In this document: in pieces, positions 8,258 through 18,160 of the stretch
Numbering within the stretch: the first letter of the stretch is position 1
How the letters are laid out: the number at the start of each line of letters is the position of its first letter
Notes under the pieces: generated by a model
Told to the model about the DNA's origin: nothing
Database searches by the model: none
Seen by the model: the letters and a program-made list of their open reading frames with translations, nothing else
Position numbers and translations under genes: made by a program
NCBI GenBank assembly: GCA_027350645.1
Contig: DAIEKJ010000003.1
Span: 1-32,767, forward strand
DNA from: Candidatus Wolfebacteria bacterium
GTDB taxonomy: Bacteria > Patescibacteriota > Minisyncoccia > UBA6257 > JAGOQP01
DNA length: 32,767 nucleotides
Reading direction: 5' to 3'

Positions 8258-9853
8258 TTACGGGCTCCACCCGATCGATACGCCGCTCGCCACCGGCGTG
8301 GTTGTTCCTGATCCGGCAAGAAAGATTTCATAACGGAAATACCGGTAGTCGTTGATATCGGTTATCGGAAGCGGAACGCCGCTATTGGTGGGGATATAGT
8401 AACTGGACGGACTGCCCCCCGGACCGTAAAAATTCCATGGACCCGACGAACTTGATGCATAGGCAAACTGGAATTGCACACTCCCGCCGTTGAGCGATCC
8501 CTGCCAGGCAAGACTATCAATCGTCGCGCCAGCGGAAATCTGCGTGTCAAAAATAGACGACACCAGCGTTCCGGTTGCCGTAGTTGTCGCCAGCGCCAAC
8601 GTCCCTCCCACAACGATATTCGAGGATGTATCATACCCGCTCAATACCCCCGTCAGAGGGCCCGTCTGTCCACTGCCCCCCCGCCAACTGCCCTGATACA
8701 AACCAATCTCTCTTGATCGGGTGAGATATTGCCCGATACTCACCGTCCTGCCTTCTTCCCAGGACACAACCGAATGCACCATCTGCGTTGAAGGATCGAG
8801 GGTTCCGCTGCCGGCAATGATATTTCCCGATCCGTCGCGCGACACGTTGTCGATATAAAAAGAACGGGTGTACGGCTTGTTGTTGTACAACAATGAAATC
8901 TCGCTGGCAGAAAGCGCGCGATTATACACGCGAACATCATCAAGAGAACCAAGAAAATAATTCCCCGGCGTGCCGGCGACATCCGAAACTCCCACCGAAA
9001 AAAGATTCGATCCCATCAAATCTTTGCCAGCAATCAATGACCACGAGTCGGCCAGCTCGCCATTAATATACAGCTGCGCGGTGCCGTTGTTACGCACCAA
9101 AGCGACTTGGTTCCATCCTCCCGAAACCCATGCGCCGGAAACAACCCCGTTGTGGTCCACGTACGTCGAATCGTTGTAAATAAACCGAGTATTGATACTG
9201 CCATTCGTTAAACTGCCCACGGACAGGCTAAACGATCCGGGAGTAAATGATCCCGCGCTGTATTCAAACGCCTGGCCGGTGCCGTTGACCCACGCGGATA
9301 CCGTGCCGTACAAATCGAGACTGGCGGTGGTGGTGGCAACAACGTATGAACTGACCCCGTTAAACACCAGGCAGTTGGCCGCAAAGCACGTGGAGGTGGC
9401 ACGAGCCGGAGCATTGATCAATGCCCCATTGTTTCCGTTTCCCGAAGAATCATACGCAATCGTCCCGGTCGATTCGTCAAACTTCCAATAACCGACAAGG
9501 TTTGTCTGGACATCGTCAAAAAAAACGCTTTCGTCTCCCGCAACCGCAACCGACGAAGTGGGCGCCAAGACCAGATAGTAGGGCGCCGCGCTGGTTTTGT
9601 TCAGATCGTATATGTTGTGCCAGTCATTTTGCGCCAGCGAAGATACCGAGCTCATAAGATTGGAGGCCAACGCGCTTGCCGCCTGACTCCCCTGATTTTC
9701 AAAATTGTATCTCACCAAGGCCACCAGCGCGATGGACGCAGTGAGGGTCAAAATGCCCCCGATGACCAACGCCACCAGCATTTCCACCAGCAGCTGCCCC
9801 TGGGTGTCGCAAGCGGCGGCGATAATTCGTTTTAAAAATCCATTTTGACGCAT
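8258..9853 (-). CDS. minor pilin fused to LamG/concanavalin A-like domain
   Basis: GQLLVEMLVALVIGGILTL prepilin helix; VGYWKFDESTGTIAYDSSGNGNNGAL...DDVRVYNRALSASEI LamG signature. Confidence 0.85.
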   Translation of the reverse strand: MRQNGFLKRIIAAACDTQGQLLVEMLVALVIGGILTLTASIALVALVRYNFENQGSQAASALASNLMSSVSSLAQNDWHNIYDLNKTSAAPYYLVLAPTSSVAVAGDESVFFDDVQTNLVGYWKFDESTGTIAYDSSGNGNNGALINAPARATSTCFAANCLVFNGVSSYVVATTTASLDLYGTVSAWVNGTGQAFEYSAGSFTPGSFSLSVGSLTNGSINTRFIYNDSTYVDHNGVVSGAWVSGGWNQVALVRNNGTAQLYINGELADSWSLIAGKDLMGSNLFSVGVSDVAGTPGNYFLGSLDDVRVYNRALSASEISLLYNNKPYTRSFYIDNVSRDGSGNIIAGSGTLDPSTQMVHSVVSWEEGRTVSIGQYLTRSREIGLYQGSWRGGSGQTGPLTGVLSGYDTSSNIVVGGTLALATTTATGTLVSSIFDTQISAGATIDSLAWQGSLNGGSVQFQFAYASSSSGPWNFYGPGGSPSSYYIPTNSGVPLPITDINDYRYFRYEIFLAGSGTTTPVASGVSIGWSP

Positions 9854-9866
9854 ACGCGATGCCCGT

Positions 9867-10997
9867 TTAATATGAATTGAATACATTTTGAATTTCTTGG
9901 GCGGAAAGAATGCGGTTGTATACTCGAAGATCGTCAATAATTCCCGTAAACGGATGCGTTGCGCCACCCCCAATGATGGTCGTGCCCGTCAACGGAGTTC
10001 CCAGAGAACCCGGGGAGGTGGATGAGGCAACCAAGGCGCCGTTAACATACACCAGCTGATTTGCCGGCCCAGAAACATAGGTTACAAAATACCACGTCGA
10101 CGGCGACACCACATACCCGGAATCAAACTGGCCGCTTCCAAAGTTCGTCGATCCGAAAAGATCATTGTTCGACAAAATACCAGCCGCAAAACTTTGTTGC
10201 CGCGCGACAACATCCTGCTCAACCCCTGACGCCTGCGTCTGCATCCAAAAACTGATCGTCATCGACGTGTCGTTAAAATCAAGCGGACCGCCTGGGAAAA
10301 CGCCCTCCGAGGAAGAAACATAACTGGAACCCGAGAAACCGAGTGCCGCCCCGGCTTTTCCGGCGGTCCAGTTCGATAATCCAGAAAAAGTAAACCCCAG
10401 AAGCGTCCCGTTGTTTCCATTCCCGCTCGCGTCATATGCGTCCGTTCCAGCTCCTTCATCCATTGGCCAATACGCCGCCAACCCCGATTCGGTTGTCTGG
10501 CTTATCAGCCCCAGCGCGCTGACACTGATAATGCCGACCGTATTGGTCGTGCTGTTTTTAATAACCACTCCGTCCGCTCCGGCTGGAGCGCCGGTCATGG
10601 GAGCAAACACGATCGTTTTTGAAAATCCCGGAGCCGGATCGGAGAAAGAAGACGAGTATTCCAATGTTCCGGCGGCAACAACAGAGGATGTCGCATACGC
10701 GATCCCCGAAAAAAGAAAATAGTGCCCCGTACCGTCGGTATCGCTGACAAACTGCACGCCCCACCCTTGCCCGCGATCCTGCGATATCGCCCGGCTTTGC
10801 GCGCTACGCAGAACCGCCACAACCTGACTCACATCCATATCAAACGAGGTGCGTCCCTTGTAGGCCCCCAACCCGAGAATAGTTATGGACACGAGTACCA
10901 CCAAAATCCCGACGGAAACCAAAATCTCAATCAGGGTAAAGCTTCCGGTTGTCCGCGTCGCGGCGAAGATATTTTTTTTTGCCGTTAAAAGCGACAT
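9867..10997 (-). CDS. GspH-like minor pilin fused to LamG domain
   Basis: GSFTLIEILVSVGILVVLVSITILG; AAYWPMDEGAGTDAYDASGNGNNGTLLG...DDLRVYNRILSAQEI. Confidence 0.87.
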   Translation of the reverse strand: MSLLTAKKNIFAATRTTGSFTLIEILVSVGILVVLVSITILGLGAYKGRTSFDMDVSQVVAVLRSAQSRAISQDRGQGWGVQFVSDTDGTGHYFLFSGIAYATSSVVAAGTLEYSSSFSDPAPGFSKTIVFAPMTGAPAGADGVVIKNSTTNTVGIISVSALGLISQTTESGLAAYWPMDEGAGTDAYDASGNGNNGTLLGFTFSGLSNWTAGKAGAALGFSGSSYVSSSEGVFPGGPLDFNDTSMTISFWMQTQASGVEQDVVARQQSFAAGILSNNDLFGSTNFGSGQFDSGYVVSPSTWYFVTYVSGPANQLVYVNGALVASSTSPGSLGTPLTGTTIIGGGATHPFTGIIDDLRVYNRILSAQEIQNVFNSY

Positions 10998-11009
10998 GCA
11001 ATCGCACGA

Positions 11010-12218
11010 TTAGAAATTAGCGGTCAGCTGGTACACCGGAATAATGACCGCCAGGGCGATGGTGCCGATCATAACACCAATAAAAAGCAGCAGAATCGGT
11101 TCAATGAAAGTCACCAGCGTTTTGAGCGATCCCTCGATGTTGGACGCGTAAAAATCGGCCAGCGTCTGGAGAATGCTTTCAATATGCCCGGATTTTTCCG
11201 AAACCGCGATCAGGTTTGATACCACCTTAGGGAAAACCGGCTCGCGCTTGAAGGCCTCCCCCACCGTCAACCCTTTTGCGAGTCCCTCCGAACCGATGCG
11301 CACAAGCGCTTTTTTGAGTTCGGGCATGGTAATCGAATCGGCGGTCACATTAAGCGCGTCGATGATCGGCATACCCGACGAGAGCAAAGACGAGAACGTC
11401 GAAGCAAAACGCTGCAGGGACGTCTCGCGTATCACCCGGCCGATCGCCGGCACTCGGATGCCGACACGATACAACAGGTCCCTCCCCATCATTGTTCGCC
11501 CAAAAAACAGATACCCACCCACCAGAATGAGAATCAAAATAGTCAGGATGCTGATTAGATTATTTCCGACAAAAATACCGACGGTAAAAACGATTTGTGA
11601 AAACGCCGGAGGTTTAACGCCGTTGCCCATAAACACATTGGCGATGCGGGGAATGGTAAAGCTCACCATCAGAATCATGACAAATGTCGCGGCAATGAGC
11701 AGAATCACCGGATACATCAGCGCGCCCTTTATCTTTTGCCGCAAGTCCCGCTCTTTTTCCAGAGAAACGCTCAAGTCATCGAATACCGATTCAAGTTTTC
11801 CCGAGACCTCGCCGGCCTTGATGAGATTAACAAACGACGATGGAAATGTTTTTGGGTAACGCCCAAACGTCGTATAAAACGGCTGTCCCTTTTCTAAATT
11901 GCCCCGAATCTCCAAAAGGAGCGTCTTCATCGCCGGCTTATCAAAGTCCTCTATGAGAATATCAATGGCCTTAAAAAGATCGGTGCCCACCTTGAGCATC
12001 AGCCCCAAATACCGCGTCAAAAAGACCTTGTCTTCCAGCGTTATCCGTCCGCGCGAAAAAATCCCCTCGCTGCGCTGCAGCGCGCCCACGGGCTTGACCA
12101 GAAGCGGCTTGGCGTCCATACCGGCGATTTTTGCCAGTACTTCCTGCAAATTGCGCCCCTCAAGCCGGCCCTCGACCACCGACCCGTTGCTCTTGAATGC
12201 TTTGTAATAAAATTGCAT
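11010..12218 (-). CDS. pilC: type IV pilus inner-membrane platform protein PilC/GspF
   Basis: FTRYLGLMLKVGTDLFKAI, duplicated T2SSF domain, FIEPILLLFIGVMIGTIALAVIIPVYQL C-terminus. Confidence 0.95.
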   Translation of the reverse strand: MQFYYKAFKSNGSVVEGRLEGRNLQEVLAKIAGMDAKPLLVKPVGALQRSEGIFSRGRITLEDKVFLTRYLGLMLKVGTDLFKAIDILIEDFDKPAMKTLLLEIRGNLEKGQPFYTTFGRYPKTFPSSFVNLIKAGEVSGKLESVFDDLSVSLEKERDLRQKIKGALMYPVILLIAATFVMILMVSFTIPRIANVFMGNGVKPPAFSQIVFTVGIFVGNNLISILTILILILVGGYLFFGRTMMGRDLLYRVGIRVPAIGRVIRETSLQRFASTFSSLLSSGMPIIDALNVTADSITMPELKKALVRIGSEGLAKGLTVGEAFKREPVFPKVVSNLIAVSEKSGHIESILQTLADFYASNIEGSLKTLVTFIEPILLLFIGVMIGTIALAVIIPVYQLTANF

Positions 12219-12357
12219 CTTGCGAATGTAGAAATCAAAATGTTATTTCTTGTTTTTCATGGTAAGGATACTGGACGCAAGAACAGCGGCCTTTTGGACC
12301 CATTCCCCAATCTGCCCGCTTGAGGCCGCCCCTTGGAACGCGCCACCTCCCTTCTCT

Positions 12358-12519
12358 CTAGTCGGCAATACCGCTTGTGCCACTCTGTACTAACGGCTCC
12401 TCCATGATATCACGTACCGTTGTTTTTGGAAGAGAGCCAACAGAACGGATCAACAAAAGAGTGGCGGCTAAAAGGCGTTTTTTAAAATTATTTTTAAATC
12501 GTACTCTCTCGTTGTGCAT
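12358..12519 (-). CDS. putative small ORF (53 aa) between pilB and pilC
   Basis: MHNERVRFKNNFKKRLLAATLLLIRSVGSLPKTTVRDIMEEPLVQSGTSGIAD*; open reading continues in another frame to 12243. Confidence 0.3.
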   Translation of the reverse strand: MHNERVRFKNNFKKRLLAATLLLIRSVGSLPKTTVRDIMEEPLVQSGTSGIAD

Positions 12520-12533
12520 TGTACTTTTCGCTC

Positions 12534-14246
12534 CTACTCTCTAATAACCCGGAGTACTTCTTCGATAGTTGTCATCCCCAGGGCGGCTTTACGCAATCCG
12601 TCTTCAAACATGGTCACCATGCCGTTCTGGCGGGCGGTTTTAACAATCTCATCAAGAGAAAACTTTCCAGAGATAATGATCTTGCGGACATTTTCAGAAA
12701 CTTCCAGCGCCTCAAAAATACCCATGCGGCCGCGATAGCCGGTATTATTACACGCCTTGCATCCTTTGCCGCGATAGAGCGTGTGCGGCATGCTTTGCGC
12801 ATCAACTCCAATCAGCTTCAGCTGTTCACGTAGATCTTTTTCGAGTTCCGGCGATATTGGATATGATTCAATGCAATCAATGCAGATCTTGCGGACCAAG
12901 CGTTGAGCCATCACCAAATTCAAAACCGCCGCGATCAAAAAGGGTTGGATCTTCATATCCATCAGACGAGGAATGGCGGTGGGCGCATCGTTGGTGTGCA
13001 GAGACGACAGGAGCAAGTGTCCGGTCAACGCGGCATTGACGGCAATTTCCCCCGTTTCTTCATCGCGGATTTCACCGACCATAATAATGTTGGGATCCTG
13101 GCGGAGAATGGATCGCAAACCCGCCGCAAAGGTAATACCGGCGACCGGATTGATTTGGATCTGGTTAATATACTTAATGTTGTACTCAATAGGATCTTCG
13201 ATGGTCACGATATTGACTTGCGGCTGATTGAGCAGGTTTAAGACCGCATAGAGCGTCGTCGTTTTTCCTGAACCGGTCGGCCCGGTCACCAAGATCATGC
13301 CGTAGGTTTTTTTGATATTGTCCTCAACTAGCTTGGCCGTATCTTCCAGCATCCCCACTTCCGCCAGCGACAGCGGACGCTGGGACGCAGGCAGAAGACG
13401 CATGACGATTTTTTCTCCGTAGAGTGTTGGCAGAATGGACACGCGTACATCGATGATTGTAGGAACGGCATTGAAGCGGAACCGGCCATCCTGCGGCCGC
13501 TGGTGTTCGTCTATCTTAAGCGCCCCCAACAGCTTAATGCGCGCCACGATCGCCGACTGGATTTCCTTGGGCATCCGGATAATTTCATACAAAATGCCGT
13601 CAATACGGAACCGCACCATCACTACATCCTCCAGTTCCTCGATGTGAATATCGGATGCATTCAGCGACGCCCCATACGCCAGGAGACTGTTGACGATATC
13701 CACCACCGGCAGCTGGGCGGCGGCTTCTTCGTCGTTAGTCAGGTTGATTTTCTTCTCCAGGGAGGTGCGGACGTTTTGATCGATGATTTTTTTGAAATCC
13801 TCGGTTAGCTCGGACCCAAACATCGAAAATCCTTTCGCCATGTCGCGCGGACTTGCCAAAAACGGGCGGACGCGGGTGTTAAGCTTGTGCTCCAAAAACT
13901 CAATCGTCGGCAAATCACTTGGATCTTCCATGGCCACATTGACCGTCCGGTCCGCGTCCTGCGCGAACGGGATGATGCCCTTCTCGCGGCAGAATTTTTC
14001 GTCCACCATATTAAGAACATTCCGGTCGATGCCGCGCACATTTAAATTGGCGCGCTCAACGCCCAAATGAGACGCCACCACGTTGTAGAGATAGTCCTCG
14101 GTAATGTACCCCTTGGAAATCAACACGTCCCCGACGCTCTGGTTCATGCGCGTGGCATCCGAAAGCGCGCCGGCAAATTGCTCGGCAGTAACGAGTTTTT
14201 GTGTTTCCAGAATGCTTTTAAGTTTTTCCTGGGGGAAACGGAACAT
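12534..14246 (-). CDS. pilB: type IV pilus assembly ATPase PilB/GspE
   Basis: GPTGSGKTTTLYAVL Walker A, GEIRDEETGEIAVNAALTGHLLLSSLHTNDA, C-terminal Cys pairs (CIDC, CKAC); start trimmed to MFRFPQEKL. Confidence 0.96.
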   Translation of the reverse strand: MFRFPQEKLKSILETQKLVTAEQFAGALSDATRMNQSVGDVLISKGYITEDYLYNVVASHLGVERANLNVRGIDRNVLNMVDEKFCREKGIIPFAQDADRTVNVAMEDPSDLPTIEFLEHKLNTRVRPFLASPRDMAKGFSMFGSELTEDFKKIIDQNVRTSLEKKINLTNDEEAAAQLPVVDIVNSLLAYGASLNASDIHIEELEDVVMVRFRIDGILYEIIRMPKEIQSAIVARIKLLGALKIDEHQRPQDGRFRFNAVPTIIDVRVSILPTLYGEKIVMRLLPASQRPLSLAEVGMLEDTAKLVEDNIKKTYGMILVTGPTGSGKTTTLYAVLNLLNQPQVNIVTIEDPIEYNIKYINQIQINPVAGITFAAGLRSILRQDPNIIMVGEIRDEETGEIAVNAALTGHLLLSSLHTNDAPTAIPRLMDMKIQPFLIAAVLNLVMAQRLVRKICIDCIESYPISPELEKDLREQLKLIGVDAQSMPHTLYRGKGCKACNNTGYRGRMGIFEALEVSENVRKIIISGKFSLDEIVKTARQNGMVTMFEDGLRKAALGMTTIEEVLRVIRE

Positions 14247-14375
14247 AAACAATAACAAACAACCGACAACGAACAATCAGAAATTGGAGAAAATAAAGCA
14301 GAGTTCTCGTCGTCCGTTGTGCGTTGTTGGTCGTGGGTTGATTTGGCTGAATTATACCACCCCATCACTAAAACA

Positions 14376-14400
14376 AAAAGCCCCGCAAGGGGCCTTTTGT
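14376..14400 (-). terminator. rho-independent terminator of pilin gene
   Basis: minus strand GGCCCCTTGCGGGGCTTTTTGTTTT directly after pilin stop. Confidence 0.8.
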
Positions 14401-14422
14401 TTTAACAAATACCAAGAGCTTC

Positions 14423-14995
14423 TTAGAGACCGGACACATTCGACCCGATTTCGTAGATGTTATTGGAATTGCCTCCATCATTTGCCATATTAACGGCATA
14501 CTTCGTGCTCTCAAGAACGGTTATCAGCTTGTATGTTGATGTCGAGTTCGCTGTATAAGCATAGAAGTAATTACCCGAATTCACCGGATCAATGGGGAGA
14601 CGAGCAAGAGGAGATCCTCCCGTGATTTGTGTAAAGGCGATCGGAATCCATCCCGCCCCCGTAACCACCGTTGAAGAGGATACAGCCGCGCTAGCAAACG
14701 CAGTTGCGTCTATTGTGTCGGTGGCACTATTAAGAGCAAGAACAGTGTTCATCACAGTCGAGCCACCCTGCGTCATCGTCGACGTTGCGGTGAGCGTGGC
14801 ACTAGGTGCCGTTGCTAAATACAGGTTAATGGCGCTGCGCAAAGAATCCATATCAGACATTCTCTGTCCATCGCGCGCCTGAGCCAAAAGCTGAGCTGGA
14901 TTGAGGACCACCACCACCGCGGCCACCAAAATGGCCAAAATGCCGATAACGATAAGCAACTCAATAAGGGTAAACCCCTTCTTTGTGTTCTGCAT
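14423..14995 (-). CDS. type IV major pilin (PilA-like)
   Basis: MQNTKKGFTLIELLIVIGILAILVAAVVVVLNPAQLLAQARDGQRMSDMDSLRSAI. Confidence 0.92.
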   Translation of the reverse strand: MQNTKKGFTLIELLIVIGILAILVAAVVVVLNPAQLLAQARDGQRMSDMDSLRSAINLYLATAPSATLTATSTMTQGGSTVMNTVLALNSATDTIDATAFASAAVSSSTVVTGAGWIPIAFTQITGGSPLARLPIDPVNSGNYFYAYTANSTSTYKLITVLESTKYAVNMANDGGNSNNIYEIGSNVSGL

Positions 14996-15119
14996 AGACA
15001 ATAAGATAAAAATTATTTTGATAAATAAATAGATGCTTTCTTTCCGTAACGCCGGGACATTTTTAGACCCGAACTAACTCCCCGCGTTCAGGGAGATCGA
15101 CCATCGCGTTTACCCGCCT

Positions 15120-15125
15120 AGTATA
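15120..15125 (-). promoter_or_regulatory. -10 box TATACT upstream of pilin, implying a long (~110 nt) leader
   Basis: minus strand ggtaTATACTaggcggg. Confidence 0.4.
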
Positions 15126-15202
15126 TACCAGACGTAAAAAAAAACAAAGGGGGGTGTGAATAACCCCCCCAGCAACCTTCTCTATAAAAATCATCACAAA
15201 GA

Positions 15203-15592
15203 TCACCCCTTCTCTGAAGTAAGGAACGATAAAACATTCCCCACCAGATCCTCAATAGACGTTTTTGCTTTAATGAAGTACTCGATCGCTCCCAGCTCCT
15301 GGCCCTTTTGGATGTCCTCGGGCTGTCCAAGGTTGGAGATGATAATGACCGGCGCATTGGCCAGCTGGGGATCTTCGCGCATGGCCTGCATAACCTCAAA
15401 TCCTGATTTTTTAGGAAGGATGAGATCGAGCAAGATAACATCCGGCGTAGCGGTTTTGAGCAATGCCAAAGCTTCGTCGCCATCGTGCGCATGCATCACC
15501 TCAACTTTTTCCTGCGCAAAACGGTTTTTCAAAAGCGACGACAGAAACGGATCGTCCTCAACAAGAAGAATTTTTTTGGGTTTCTGATCCAT
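15203..15592 (-). CDS. CheY-like response regulator receiver domain protein
   Basis: KKILLVEDDPFLSSLLKNRF, VILLDLILPKKSGFEVMQAM, VIIISNLG. Confidence 0.93.
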   Translation of the reverse strand: MDQKPKKILLVEDDPFLSSLLKNRFAQEKVEVMHAHDGDEALALLKTATPDVILLDLILPKKSGFEVMQAMREDPQLANAPVIIISNLGQPEDIQKGQELGAIEYFIKAKTSIEDLVGNVLSFLTSEKG

Positions 15593-15721
15593 AGTTTTTT
15601 TTATGTTTATATTTATGTTTGTATGGGCCGATTATAGGAAACACCGCAGATGGATCGTGATCGCGCACCGCGCAATCATCTGCGATGCCCGCTTCGAATA
15701 TTCCCAGCATACCGCATTTTT

Positions 15722-15752
15722 TTGTAAAAGAAAAGAGGGGGCTTGCCCCCTC
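15722..15752 (-). terminator. rho-independent terminator downstream of 16S
   Basis: minus strand GAGGGGGC-AA-GCCCCCTCTTTTCTTTT. Confidence 0.8.
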
Positions 15753-15881
15753 CCTCCGTTCCGATGATTTGAAAACTTTTTTGGTTGCCCCCTTGTCTTG
15801 GCGCACGCGCCAAGAGGTCGCAACTTGTGGATCCGCGACCAACTCCATGTTTCTCGCCTCAAAAAGGCGAGTCGAAAAATC

Positions 15882-17422
<1,541 letters not shown>

Positions 17423-17429
17423 ACGCAGA

Positions 17430-17515
17430 TTAACGAAGATAGGATACGCAGATATATGCAGATATTTCTATCCGCGTACATCCGCGTCTTCATCCGCGAA
17501 AATCAGCGTATAAAG
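17430..17515. repeat. degenerate CGCAGAT/ATCCGCG inverted-repeat cluster in 16S leader
   Basis: acgcagat...tacgcagatatatgcagatatttctatccgcgtacatccgcgtcttcatccgcgaaaatcagcgt. Confidence 0.6.
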
Positions 17516-17582
17516 GGACAACCAAAAAAATCTTCAAAACGGTTATAGCAATGTCAAAGTCCTTTCCAGTAAGAGCCCAGTA

Positions 17583-17610
17583 AGTATATACAAAAAAGAC
17601 CTCTTGTCAA
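17583..17610 (-). promoter_or_regulatory. strong sigma70-like promoter of 16S: TTGACA-16 nt-TATACT
   Basis: minus strand TTGACAagaggtcttttttgtaTATACT, ~160 nt upstream of mature 16S. Confidence 0.8.
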
Positions 17611-17770
17611 CTCCTGCGCTCATTGCTTTTCAAGCTACCTCGCGCCCGTCCCTCTGGAGGGCGCGCCACTTGGGGCGGGGCTATCCCCCGCGTCAAAACC
17701 CCATCAACAGAGCCATGGCTCGTTGCCGCCCCTCCTATAAAACGGCAGGTTCCCCCGCTGGGTCAAGCCC

Positions 17771-17799
17771 TTGCACTTCCCCTGCAGATAAGGTACAAT
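17771..17799 (+). promoter_or_regulatory. rpmE promoter TTGCAC-17 nt-TACAAT
   Basis: TTGCACttcccctgcagataaggTACAAT followed after 9 nt by ATG. Confidence 0.65.
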
Positions 17800-17808
17800 C
17801 GCCTCGTT

Positions 17809-18096
17809 ATGAAAAAAGATATCCATCCCCAGTATTATCCCGAAGCAAAGGTTTCCTGCGCATGCGGCAACGTGTTCTTCATCGGCTCAACCAAGAAAGA
17901 GCTAGCCGTTGAAATATGCTATGCATGCCATCCGCTCTACACCGGCAAAGAGAAACTCATCGACACCGCCGGCCGCGTGGAGAAATTCAAGACGCGCCGC
18001 GCCGCCGCCGCCAAAACGCCCGTCCGCAAAAAGACGGAGAAGCGCGCAGTAAAAAACACCAAGAAAACAGCTTCGGCAGAAAAGAAGGGGAAGTAG
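17809..18096 (+). CDS. rpmE: 50S ribosomal protein L31, with basic Lys/Ala-rich C-terminal extension
   Basis: [23 protein letters not shown]...[27 protein letters not shown]; start trimmed. Confidence 0.95.
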   Translation: MKKDIHPQYYPEAKVSCACGNVFFIGSTKKELAVEICYACHPLYTGKEKLIDTAGRVEKFKTRRAAAAKTPVRKKTEKRAVKNTKKTASAEKKGK

Positions 18097-18114
18097 TTTG
18101 TTTTATTATTTTTG

Positions 18115-18145
18115 AAAAACGAGGGGGCGTCCTCTCGTTTTTCTT
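18115..18145 (+). terminator. terminator-like hairpin between rpmE and prfA
   Basis: AAAAACGAG...CTCGTTTTTCTTT. Confidence 0.6.
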
Positions 18146-18160
18146 TATTTATTGTTATAT

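Noticed and set aside
15203-15205. UGA reassigned to glycine or tryptophan
   Set aside because: Conserved genes have no in-frame TGA, and glycine and tryptophan positions use standard codons; only low TGA stop usage is supported.
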